Origin: an uncultured Chitinophagaceae bacterium
GTDB lineage: Bacteria; Bacteroidota; Bacteroidia; Chitinophagales; Chitinophagaceae
Direction: 5' to 3'
NCBI GenBank assembly: GCA_903884185.1
Contig: CAISDV010000122.1
Location: 1 to 64,000, forward strand
Length of the DNA stretch: 64,000 nt
Part shown: piece after piece, positions 42,883-51,198 of the stretch
Numbering within the stretch: position 1 is the stretch's first letter
Layout: each line of letters starts with the position of its first letter
Notes under the pieces: generated by a model
What the model saw: the letters and a program-made list of their open reading frames with translations, nothing else
The model's database searches: none
What the model was told of the DNA's origin: nothing
Translations under genes and position numbers: made by a program

Positions 42883-43935
42883 ATGGCTAAGATATTGGTT
42901 ACCGGTGGTTGCGGTTATATTGGTTCTCATACCATTGTTGACCTTTTGGAAAATGGCTTTGATGTAATATCTATCGATGATAATTCACGCTCAACACCCT
43001 ATGCACTGGATGGAATTCAAATGATCACAGGTAAAAAGGTCAAGAACTATCAAGTTGATCTTAAGAATTTTGATGAGACACAGGCCGTATTCCAGGAGAA
43101 TACAGATATTTTGGGTGTGATACATTTCGCCGCTTACAAAGCCGTTGGTGAAAGTGTAGAACAACCATTAATGTATTTCGAGAATAATATTTTCTCTCTT
43201 ATTAATTTATTAAAGTGCGTTAAAGAATTTCACGTACCACATTTTGTATTTTCTTCATCCTGTACGGTGTATGGCAGCCCGGACAGCATTCCTGTAACTG
43301 AGCAATCACCCGTAAAAAAAGCCGAAAGCCCTTATGGCGCTACCAAGCAGATGGGTGAGGATATTGTGCGTGATTTTTCCGGGACAGAAAATGTGTCTTC
43401 AATCCTGCTTCGTTACTTTAATCCTGTTGGCGCTCATCCTTCCATATTGATCGGCGAAGTACCATTGGGAAAACCAATGAATCTTGTTCCTGTCATTACA
43501 CAAACAGCAATCGGTAAATTACCAAAGATGATGGTGTATGGAACGGATTATGATACAAGGGACGGAAGCTGTATACGTGATTATATTCATGTATGTGATA
43601 TTGCTCATGCACATATCCTGGCGCTGCAATATCTCATTAATAAAAAAAATAAAACGCAATGCGATATATTCAATCTCGGAACGGGTAATGGAGTAAGCGT
43701 TCTGGAAGCCATCCAGGCTTTTGAAAAAATAACAGGAGTAAAACTAAACTACGAATTGGGAGCCCGCCGCCCCGGAGATGTTGCTGCCATTTATGCCAAT
43801 AATGATCTTGCCGTTCGCACTTTACAATGGAACATAAAATATGATCTTACTGAAATGATGCGCACTGCCTGGGCCTGGGAACAGAAATTAAAAAAGGATG
43901 AAGAACTGGCAAAGCAACAGGCGTTGCTTAATTAA
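42883..43935 (+). CDS. galE: UDP-glucose 4-epimerase
   Basis: A 350-residue SDR-type sugar-nucleotide epimerase. The NAD loop is TGGCGYIGSHT (residues 7-17); the catalytic Ser/Tyr/Lys is in FSSSCTVYG (Ser124-126), YGATK (Tyr151, Lys155). Substrate-side motifs ILRYFNPVGAHPS and DGSCIRDYIHVCDIAHAH are as in GalE. It supplies UDP-galactose for envelope polysaccharides. A TACTTTG box lies directly before the ATG. Its stop is separated by only 1 bp from the convergent prfA stop. Confidence 0.95.
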   Translation: MAKILVTGGCGYIGSHTIVDLLENGFDVISIDDNSRSTPYALDGIQMITGKKVKNYQVDLKNFDETQAVFQENTDILGVIHFAAYKAVGESVEQPLMYFENNIFSLINLLKCVKEFHVPHFVFSSSCTVYGSPDSIPVTEQSPVKKAESPYGATKQMGEDIVRDFSGTENVSSILLRYFNPVGAHPSILIGEVPLGKPMNLVPVITQTAIGKLPKMMVYGTDYDTRDGSCIRDYIHVCDIAHAHILALQYLINKKNKTQCDIFNLGTGNGVSVLEAIQAFEKITGVKLNYELGARRPGDVAAIYANNDLAVRTLQWNIKYDLTEMMRTAWAWEQKLKKDEELAKQQALLN

Positions 43936-43936
43936 A

Positions 43937-45001
43937 TTATGACTGGTTGGTCATCTTCTCCGCGTTTTCGGCCATCTGCAAAGAATCAATGAATTCATCT
44001 ATCTCTCCGTTGATCACCGCATCCAAATTATAAGAAGTAAGCCCAATGCGATGGTCTGTAACCCTTCCCTGTGGCCAGTTGTAGGTACGTATTTTGGCGC
44101 TTCTATCGCCGGTACTTACCAAAGTTTTTCGTTGCCTGGCAATTTCATCTTCCTGTTTCCGCACCTGCTCTTCATATAATTTAGTACGAAGCATGGTCAT
44201 TGCCTTTTCCCTGTTGCCTAACTGCGAGCGTTCTGTCTGGCACATTACCACAACTCCTGTTGGTACGTGTGTAAGAAAAACTTTTGTCTCTACTTTATTT
44301 ACGTTTTGTCCGCCCGCACCACCACTGCGTGCTGTTTCCATCTTCACATCACTTTCTTTCAATTCAAAATCCACTTCTTCTGCTTCAGGCATTACAGCTA
44401 CTGTTGCAGCAGACGTATGTACGCGTCCCTGTGTTTCTGTAGTAGGTACGCGCTGCACGCGGTGTACGCCGCTTTCAAATTTTAAAGTACCATATACATC
44501 TTCACCTACCACTTCAACGATCACTTCTTTATAACCACCTACGGTTCCTTCACTTTCACTTACAATCGCGGTTTTCCATTTCTTTTTACTGCAATACCGC
44601 AGGTACATACCAAGAAGGTCGCCGGCAAAAAGGCTGGCTTCATCGCCACCAGTACCCGCGCGTATTTCGAGTATGGCATTTTTATCATCCTGGGGGTCTT
44701 TTGGTATCAGCATTTTCATCAATGCCTTCTCAAGTGTATCTTTCTTTTCCTCCAAGCCCGGTAATTCCATTTTTGCAAAATCCTTCATCTCATCATCACT
44801 ACCATTCAGGCTTTCTTTCATGAACTGGTAATCTTCCATTACTTTTTTATACTCCTGGTAAGGCTGGATGATCTTTTCGAGGGAACGGTATTCCTTACTC
44901 AACTGGCCAAATTCTTTCTGGTTATTGATCACCTCGGGATTGGTGAGGGCAGTACCTACCCGTTCAAACCTTGCTTGTATGGCATCTAACTTATCCAGCA
45001 T
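43937..45001 (-). CDS. prfA: Peptide chain release factor 1
   Basis: A 354-residue class I release factor reading UAA and UAG. The tripeptide specificity loop is PTT within [20 protein letters not shown] (Pro186-Thr188, as PxT in RF1), and the peptidyl-hydrolysis motif GGQ is at 230-232 in [11 protein letters not shown]. The remaining domains match in length. The start is ATG 45001 ([12 protein letters not shown]), the usual RF1 N terminus; the in-frame TTG at 45025 lies inside the TACTTTTG promoter box. A GGAGG lies 2 bases before the ATG, which is too close to act as a normal ribosome site. Confidence 0.95.
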   Translation of the reverse strand: MLDKLDAIQARFERVGTALTNPEVINNQKEFGQLSKEYRSLEKIIQPYQEYKKVMEDYQFMKESLNGSDDEMKDFAKMELPGLEEKKDTLEKALMKMLIPKDPQDDKNAILEIRAGTGGDEASLFAGDLLGMYLRYCSKKKWKTAIVSESEGTVGGYKEVIVEVVGEDVYGTLKFESGVHRVQRVPTTETQGRVHTSAATVAVMPEAEEVDFELKESDVKMETARSGGAGGQNVNKVETKVFLTHVPTGVVVMCQTERSQLGNREKAMTMLRTKLYEEQVRKQEDEIARQRKTLVSTGDRSAKIRTYNWPQGRVTDHRIGLTSYNLDAVINGEIDEFIDSLQMAENAEKMTNQS

Positions 45002-45022
45002 ATCCTCCAAAAAATTTAGGTG

Positions 45023-45030
45023 CAAAAGTA
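45023..45030 (-). promoter_or_regulatory. Candidate -7 box of prfA
   Basis: TACTTTTG on the minus strand is an exact TAnnTTTG match, 21 bases before the ATG at 45001. Confidence 0.45.
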
Positions 45031-45065
45031 CGGGTTTGCTGGCAGGTTACTGGCATCGTGTTGGA

Positions 45066-45120
45066 GGTAGGGTTATGAGTTATGAACCTGCCTGTCGGCA
45101 GACAGGTGATAAGTTATGAG
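45066..45120. repeat. GTTATRA tandem repeat split by a 22-bp near-palindrome
   Basis: GTTATGA heptamers are interrupted by arms ACCTGCCTGTC and GGCAGACAGGT, with GA on each side of the insert as in a 2-bp target duplication. Compare the uninterrupted heptamers at 6040-6070. Confidence 0.55.
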
Positions 45121-45179
45121 TGAAGAATTGTTTTGATGTTACATCAGGGGAATGGAAAGCATGCTTTCCTATGTATTTT

Positions 45180-47630
45180 TTAATTTCCAGCTGCAGGAGG
45201 GTTATTTATAAAATTGTTATCCTCCTCTTTTTGCTTTTTAAATTCCAGCTTGCCGAATTTATAGGAAAGGCTGATCCCGAAGGATTGGTAAGGTACCTGC
45301 CGCGTAGTGGTGGAAGTATAGTTTTGCGTGGTAACAGTAGTGAGCTGGTTGATATAATAGCTGAAAGGATTGGTGGCAGTGATCCCCAGGCTTGCTTTTT
45401 TGTTGAGAAAGAATTTTCTGAAAGCAAAAGTATAAGCAAAGAATTGCGGTTGTTTGCCTTGTATATTATTTACTGCCGTGTTGTAATTAAAGAACGCTTC
45501 TAAAATCAGGTTCTTTGGCAAAGTATAAGTTGCATTGATATTCATACGGCCATCCAGCCCATCAGTGATCGCTCCTCCATTCAATGCATTGTTAATATGT
45601 CGGTTAGAAATAAAAATATTTGTCCGCAAGTTCAGTTTCCCAAAAGGTACTGAGCCCGAAATGCTGATACCTGTCCTGTTTTCCGTTCCAATATTCTGCC
45701 GCGTACTCACGCTCACATTTGTATAAGTGGAATCGCCAATTTTATAGGTTGGATAAAACAGCGTGTACGGTTTGATATCATGGCTGTTGAAACGTGATAC
45801 GAATGAAATATAAATACTGCCGCCGGTTTCGAAGACCTTATTGAAACCCAGTTCAAAATTATCTCCCAGCTCGGGCTGCAGCAGCGGGTTTCCAGTTGAT
45901 ATATTATACGGATCGCTTAAATTTTTAAATGGATTGATCTCGCGGTAATCCGGCCTTTCGATGCGATGCGAATAAGCAAGCTTTATTGTCTCTTTGTTTT
46001 TAAATTCATGAGAGAAGATGACCGAAGGCACCCAGCTATCATAAGGCGGTATCACCGTACCGGGAAAATCTATACGCGTATCTGTATGCTCAAAACGAAG
46101 CCCTGCTTTAACATTGAGCCCTTTACCGATGGAGCCTGTACCCGAGATATAAGCAGCATATACCTGGCGGTCATAATTCAGGCGGTAAGATTGCGCAGTA
46201 TCATTGATGTATTTACCATTGGAAGCATTATAGGCCATTACGCCTGCATCGCTGTAAATATTTTCCAGCACCGTTTTCAACCCTGTTTCAATCACCAGGT
46301 GTTCACTGGCCGGGTAAGTATAATCAACCGAAATGTTCGTCTCCCGTTCAGTTCCCGGGTTATTACTTGTTGCACCACGGTAAGGTGTAAGTTGGCCTGC
46401 ATAATTCTGTGTTTGCAGGTAATAGGAATTAGGATTGTTGAAACCTCCGCTATACAAAAGTTCCAGCTCTTCGCCATCCCTTTTAAATTTCTTTTTATAA
46501 TCAAGGTTTACATCAATATCATTTGTTCCGGAGCGGCTGTCCGCAGTTCTTTCTGTCTTCAGGTCCGACAGAATCGCGCCTGCATTAGATAAAGTGGACT
46601 GATCCTGTACGGTCACTCCATTATTATGGTTATTATTATGATTGAATGATATGCCACCTGTAAGGCTTTCTTTTTTTGTGAGTGACCAGTCGAAACCTAT
46701 TCCACTTTGGTAACCCTGGCGATCAAGATCAGTATACCCGATTTGTGAAAGTGTTGTAGATGTTTTCATCGTAGTGTCGTACGATAACCTGTTTTGATTG
46801 GAAGGTGTGTGAGATTGCAATTGCGCATTGCCGCTGAAAAAAGCATTGATACCGAAATTGCCGTGTCGGATATTAAAATTCACGGAAGCATTTTCAAGCC
46901 GTGTACCTGCTGAAAGATTAATACTACCATTCATTCCCTGCACTTTGCTGTCCTTCAGAATAATATTGATGATACCACCCGTGCCCTGTGCATCGTATTT
47001 AGCGCCCGGGCTTGTGATTGCTTCAATGCTTTTAATCTGGCTTGCCGGAATGGAAGCCAGTGCATCTGCAATACTGCTTCCAAAAAGGCTGGAGGGTTTT
47101 CCGTTAATAAGAAAACGGATACTCGAATTACCCTGCAGTTCCACATTGCCATCAATATCTACCGTTACCTGCGGAACTTTTTTCAAAACATCTGTTGCCA
47201 CACCGCCTTGTGAGGTGATATCGTTTGCTGCATTATAGACGATCTTATCAATTTTGTTTTCAACGATGGGAGGTTTGGAAGTGACTGTTACTGCTGTGAG
47301 GTTCTGCCCCGCGGGCTGTAATAATATGGTGTGGAGGTTAACAGGTTTGCCATTCACCAGCACAGTATCTGTGCTACGCGCATAGCCGATAAAATCTATG
47401 ATCACAGAATAAGAACCTGCAGGAATGCCGCTCAATTCAAAATATCCTTTTGCATCAGAGACGGCAGTATTTTTAAAATGAGGCCCTGAGAGGGTTATAG
47501 AAGCATATTCAACCGGTTTCCTTGTACCTGCGTCCTGTACTTTTCCGGATACTTTAGTTCCGGTCTTGTCTTGTGAATGTATATTCGAAAACAAAAAAAG
47601 GCCTAAACTGATCATTAAAAAACTTCTCAT
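45180..47630 (-). CDS. TonB-dependent receptor-like outer-membrane beta-barrel protein
   Basis: An 816-residue protein with a short signal peptide (MRSFLMISLGLFLFSNIHS). A CarboxypepD_reg-like domain (SGKVQDAGTRKPVEYASITLSG) precedes a plug (VATDVLKKVPQVTVDIDGNVELQGNSSIRFLINGKPSS, then SIEAITSPGAKYDAQGTGGIINIIL, a TonB-plug pattern). The barrel ends with KLEFKKQKEEDNNFINNPPAAGN. It belongs to the outer-membrane beta-barrel family (OMP_b-brl_3) of Bacteroidota. Ligand unknown. The promoter is TTG-N17-TAGGTTTG directly upstream. The tail after the last strand is unusually long and polar for a barrel. Confidence 0.9.
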   Translation of the reverse strand: MRSFLMISLGLFLFSNIHSQDKTGTKVSGKVQDAGTRKPVEYASITLSGPHFKNTAVSDAKGYFELSGIPAGSYSVIIDFIGYARSTDTVLVNGKPVNLHTILLQPAGQNLTAVTVTSKPPIVENKIDKIVYNAANDITSQGGVATDVLKKVPQVTVDIDGNVELQGNSSIRFLINGKPSSLFGSSIADALASIPASQIKSIEAITSPGAKYDAQGTGGIINIILKDSKVQGMNGSINLSAGTRLENASVNFNIRHGNFGINAFFSGNAQLQSHTPSNQNRLSYDTTMKTSTTLSQIGYTDLDRQGYQSGIGFDWSLTKKESLTGGISFNHNNNHNNGVTVQDQSTLSNAGAILSDLKTERTADSRSGTNDIDVNLDYKKKFKRDGEELELLYSGGFNNPNSYYLQTQNYAGQLTPYRGATSNNPGTERETNISVDYTYPASEHLVIETGLKTVLENIYSDAGVMAYNASNGKYINDTAQSYRLNYDRQVYAAYISGTGSIGKGLNVKAGLRFEHTDTRIDFPGTVIPPYDSWVPSVIFSHEFKNKETIKLAYSHRIERPDYREINPFKNLSDPYNISTGNPLLQPELGDNFELGFNKVFETGGSIYISFVSRFNSHDIKPYTLFYPTYKIGDSTYTNVSVSTRQNIGTENRTGISISGSVPFGKLNLRTNIFISNRHINNALNGGAITDGLDGRMNINATYTLPKNLILEAFFNYNTAVNNIQGKQPQFFAYTFAFRKFFLNKKASLGITATNPFSYYINQLTTVTTQNYTSTTTRQVPYQSFGISLSYKFGKLEFKKQKEEDNNFINNPPAAGN

Positions 47631-47646
47631 CCCTGCGATTTTGGCG

Positions 47647-47674
47647 CAAACCTAAAACCGCATTCTGTAAACAA
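47647..47674 (-). promoter_or_regulatory. Bacteroidota-type promoter of the barrel gene
   Basis: TTG (47674-47672 minus), 17 bases, then TAGGTTTG (47654-47647), 16 bases before the ATG at 47630. One of the clearest promoters in the window. Confidence 0.65.
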
Positions 47675-47708
47675 TCTGAACTGGAGTATGCGGGGAGAAT
47701 TAAATTAT

Positions 47709-48698
47709 TTAATTCATTTTATATACCAGCACTGAGAATGTGCCCGGGATAGCCTTACGCGTACCGGGTTCCATATCAACAACGCTCAAATATATTTTGT
47801 GGGTATTGAGATCAAGAGCCAGTGTTTTGGCGCGGGTTTGTGTAGTTAATGTTTGAAATAAAGAATAGGCATCTGCCGTAGCCTGCTGAAAAATAGTTGT
47901 GGTCCCGTCGCCATTGGAACAAAATACCAGTTTGGTCTTTGGGTCATATGCCACTGCATCTACGCCTGCACCAATAGGCAAAGTAGTGATCACTTTTCCA
48001 TTGGCGGCATCTACCACACTCATACCTTTATTCTCGCGGCAAACAGTAAACAGCCTTTGATTTTTAGAATCCAGGGCAAGGCCTGTAGGGCCACCACAGG
48101 GAGCAAGCGGGTAATTATGGATCACTTTCAGGCTATGTGCATCGATTACATTTAAGCTGTTTTTATCTTCGAGGTTATTATAGACAAGCCCTTTTCCATT
48201 CGGCACTGCAAACTCAGGGCCACCGCCAAGGTCAACAGTACCTGTTTGCTTCAGGGTCGTTGCATCAATCACAGAAGCGTTCTTGCTCTCCCCATTAATA
48301 CAAAATACCTGTTTAGTGAACGCATCATACATGATGGCATCCGGGCCATTACCCGTAACAGGAATAGTAGATATTTTTTCGAATGTTTTCAAGTCAAATA
48401 CTACCACTGCATTTGCACGGCCATCACTGATAAATCCACGGTTCAGGTCATTAGCGATTGCAATACCATGCACTCCTTTCATATCGCTGATCACTCCCAC
48501 TGGTTTCTCAGTCGCAAGGTCAATTACATTCACTGCCGTTCCGTGAGAAACATAAAGTTTATTATTTATCGCATCAATAGACAGATAATCATATCCCCCT
48601 TCGCCCGGCAGTGCGATCTTCTTGTCAAAAGTGTATTGTTTTTGTGCCTGAACTATGGTTGTCATAATGAGGCAAAGGATAAACAGTAATTTTTTCAT
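47709..48698 (-). CDS. Secreted YncE-type beta-propeller protein
   Basis: A 329-residue protein with signal peptide (MKKLLFILCLIMTTIVQAQ). The mature part is a seven-bladed-type propeller of the YncE/YVTN family, with repeats such as KLYVSHGTAVNVIDLATEKPV, GFISDGRANAVVVFDLKTF and LVFCSNGDGTTTIF. ATG 48704 is an alternative start. The genes 51199 to 47709 are all on the minus strand with gaps of 54, 1 and 20 bp, so it is the last gene of the TonB-receptor/lipoprotein/phosphoesterase operon. It may bind an extracellular ligand or polymer; function unknown. Confidence 0.85.
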   Translation of the reverse strand: MKKLLFILCLIMTTIVQAQKQYTFDKKIALPGEGGYDYLSIDAINNKLYVSHGTAVNVIDLATEKPVGVISDMKGVHGIAIANDLNRGFISDGRANAVVVFDLKTFEKISTIPVTGNGPDAIMYDAFTKQVFCINGESKNASVIDATTLKQTGTVDLGGGPEFAVPNGKGLVYNNLEDKNSLNVIDAHSLKVIHNYPLAPCGGPTGLALDSKNQRLFTVCRENKGMSVVDAANGKVITTLPIGAGVDAVAYDPKTKLVFCSNGDGTTTIFQQATADAYSLFQTLTTQTRAKTLALDLNTHKIYLSVVDMEPGTRKAIPGTFSVLVYKMN

Positions 48699-48752
48699 GT
48701 ACATATTAATTAGCCTTAAACATATAGATCAATTCTGAAGCAAATATGAAGA

Positions 48753-49757
48753 TTAAAGAGGAATAGTAATTGTGCTTCCCCATTTGACGGGTTCATTATT
48801 CCAGAGGCATTCGCTTACGGTCATTTTTTTTGTTTTCATATCGATAGAAACCACCTGGAAAGACAATTTTGTTTCATCAGTTGCAGAAGGTTTTCCCTTC
48901 ATAGGTGAATCAACGCGGAATACGGGTAAGTGTAAAGAATGATCTGTGCCTGTATAAGTATAGAATTCATTTCCATTACTGTGCCCATGAAAATAAGCTT
49001 TGATATTAGAGTGATGTTTTAGAAAATCTGTAAACGCCGCTTGTACATTCTCATTATAATTTTCTTCCAAAATATTTTCAAACTTATCTGTAGCATTAAT
49101 ATCATGAGTACCCTTGGGATTAGTAAAATGCTTGGTATCACCTTCGGGCGGGTCATGCTGGAACATGATCACAGGCGTTGTGGCAGCAACAGTTTTCAAA
49201 TCCTTTTCCATCCATATCCTTTCTGCGGAATCGGCCCATATCTGGATAAACATAAAATGAACGCCGCCAATATCCTTTGAATAGTGGATCTTATCTTTTT
49301 TATAATCAAAAGTTTCAGCTGTCTTTGGCGTAGCAGGATGGAACATATAGTTATAAATTCCCGCCATAGAAGAGGCATCTTTCAGAGGCGCCATCGGCCT
49401 GTAATACCCTACAGCATTGGATGCATCATGATTGCCTGCAACAAGATAAAGCGGGATATTCAGCCCTTTTATATAAGTATCTGTAAACTGTGCCCATGAG
49501 GCGGCTGCAGATTGATAGGGTGGTTCTGCCCTGTTAGCAATATCACCTGTGATGACAATAAATTGAATACCTGGTAAAGTTTTTATTTGCTTCACCATTG
49601 CCTGGTTAACAGTCAAAGATGGCGCATTGGCCTCACCACGAAACTGTGCCCTTGTAATTCCGAAATGTACATCAGATGTATATACAAATTGTATAACAGG
49701 CTGTCCCTGCAAAATGAATGAGGACAACGCAAATACAAGAAAGAAATATTTTTTCAT
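48753..49757 (-). CDS. Secreted metallophosphoesterase
   Basis: A 334-residue calcineurin-like phosphoesterase with signal peptide (MKKYFFLVFALSSFILQG). The metal-binding motifs are in order: TSDVHFG, TGDIANR, VAGNHDAS, FQHDPPEGD and FHGHSNGN. The C-terminal part is a small beta domain (FRVDSPMKGKPS, VVSIDMKTKKMTVSECLW). The substrate is likely an extracytoplasmic phosphomonoester or diester. It is coupled to the beta-helix lipoprotein gene by a TGATG overlap. The operon headed by a TonB receptor and a Pho-box-like array supports a phosphate-scavenging role. The ATG at 49757 is preferred over an upstream TTG. Confidence 0.9.
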   Translation of the reverse strand: MKKYFFLVFALSSFILQGQPVIQFVYTSDVHFGITRAQFRGEANAPSLTVNQAMVKQIKTLPGIQFIVITGDIANRAEPPYQSAAASWAQFTDTYIKGLNIPLYLVAGNHDASNAVGYYRPMAPLKDASSMAGIYNYMFHPATPKTAETFDYKKDKIHYSKDIGGVHFMFIQIWADSAERIWMEKDLKTVAATTPVIMFQHDPPEGDTKHFTNPKGTHDINATDKFENILEENYNENVQAAFTDFLKHHSNIKAYFHGHSNGNEFYTYTGTDHSLHLPVFRVDSPMKGKPSATDETKLSFQVVSIDMKTKKMTVSECLWNNEPVKWGSTITIPL

Positions 49758-51178
49758 CAATTAGAATGCTGGTTTCCTTTTCCGTTCGACTGAAACGCGC
49801 CGATATCAATACCCGGCAAGGTCATTTCAGTAACGCCATACTTTGGATCAATGGGTACGGCTCCAATCGGTACCAGGCCTGTGTATCCTTTTCCAATGGC
49901 GGGCGAACCTGCCTGCAACCTGAAATCATATTTGGCCACAGCCTGTATGCCGTATAAAGGTACATTTCCCGGCACAGGTAAAGGAAAATTATAAAAGAGT
50001 GGATTGTTTTTTTGTACAACAGATGAACCATCATAAGTATCTCCCGGTTGGTAGCTTGTTGGAAGGAATTTTGTATAGTCAGGTATATCCGTTGGTTGCG
50101 GTTTCGTCCAACCACCCGATAAGCTTGCATTAGTAGGATATATCTGATTCGCTGCTACCAATGAATCAGCATATTCAAAATTATTTCCGTAACGGATGTT
50201 TGCCGTATCAGCTGCGGGGTTGTTAACTATTCTTAAACCAAATTTGCAATTCACCATCAGGTTATTATATGCCATCCCCCTTGCGCCTTCTTCAAAATTA
50301 ATATTCGCACCACGGCCTGTTTGTATCTGGCGATAACCACAGGAAATAAATGTATTGTTCCACATATTGATATTGGTTTGCTGCGCCCCAACAGGTTGTC
50401 CCTTGTTAGATGCTTTCTGTCCATTGGTTGCAACACCAACAAAAAGATTATATGCCATATCTCCCACTGTTCCGCCTTTGCAATTCAGGCAATCGCCTCC
50501 TTTGATACCAGCTTTTTCAAACGTGCTGCGCATAAAACAGATCTTGCCGTTAGATATACGGATGGGATCATCCACACCACCATATAGCCAACTGTCTTCC
50601 ATTACAAAAATGCCTTTGGAATTTTGAAATAAAATAGAGAATGCAGTACCTGAACTTTGATTTACCAAAGCACCCTGTGTAATAGATAAACCGCTTCCTC
50701 CAAATTCAACATGTGTCCATTTCAATATGAGCATTGGGCAGGAGGAGCCACAATAGATGCCCGCCCAGCCACCTGAAAATGCAGGGTCTTTGGAAGGGTC
50801 CTGGTTGGGTGCGTCGTTTTTCAATTTCTGCAAACTATCTACAGTTATCCAGATAGGATCGGCCTGCGTACCCAAACTGATAAGAGAACCCAGAACAAAA
50901 AGTCCTGCCTTGTTTTTTACATTCACATGAGCTCCTGGTTGTATGAAAAGCGTATCGCCCGCGTTCACAGTTACATCACAATTAATAGTGTAAGTCTTGT
51001 CTGCCAGCATGGTTCCTTTGATGGCGCCACACAATGGAGCCGCATCGCTGATAGGCTGTGCTACCTGCACCACAGGTACTGCAAGGCTAAGATTTTCTGT
51101 TGCCCATTTTTTACAACCGCTTCCGATCATTGCAATAGCCGATAATATGATAGCCGACTGAAAAATATTTTTTTTCAT
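49757..51178 (-). CDS. Right-handed beta-helix-like lipoprotein
   Basis: A 473-residue lipoprotein with lipobox IGSG-C (Cys22). The rest is made of short repeating strands of the beta-helix kind, for example NAGDTLFIQPGAHVNVKNKAGLFVLGSL, GSGLSITQGALV, GIFVMEDSWLYGGVDDPIRIS, NMWNNTFISCGYRQIQTG and MAYNNLMVNCKFGLRIVNN. Cys pairs (CGSSC, CLNCKGG) may form disulfides. No catalytic residues are clear; such proteins often bind polysaccharides or are lyases. It lies between a TonB receptor and a phosphoesterase, so it may capture substrate for them. Its stop overlaps the phosphoesterase start by 1 bp. Confidence 0.83.
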   Translation of the reverse strand: MKKNIFQSAIILSAIAMIGSGCKKWATENLSLAVPVVQVAQPISDAAPLCGAIKGTMLADKTYTINCDVTVNAGDTLFIQPGAHVNVKNKAGLFVLGSLISLGTQADPIWITVDSLQKLKNDAPNQDPSKDPAFSGGWAGIYCGSSCPMLILKWTHVEFGGSGLSITQGALVNQSSGTAFSILFQNSKGIFVMEDSWLYGGVDDPIRISNGKICFMRSTFEKAGIKGGDCLNCKGGTVGDMAYNLFVGVATNGQKASNKGQPVGAQQTNINMWNNTFISCGYRQIQTGRGANINFEEGARGMAYNNLMVNCKFGLRIVNNPAADTANIRYGNNFEYADSLVAANQIYPTNASLSGGWTKPQPTDIPDYTKFLPTSYQPGDTYDGSSVVQKNNPLFYNFPLPVPGNVPLYGIQAVAKYDFRLQAGSPAIGKGYTGLVPIGAVPIDPKYGVTEMTLPGIDIGAFQSNGKGNQHSN

Positions 51179-51198
51179 TAGTATGATGATTTGATAGT

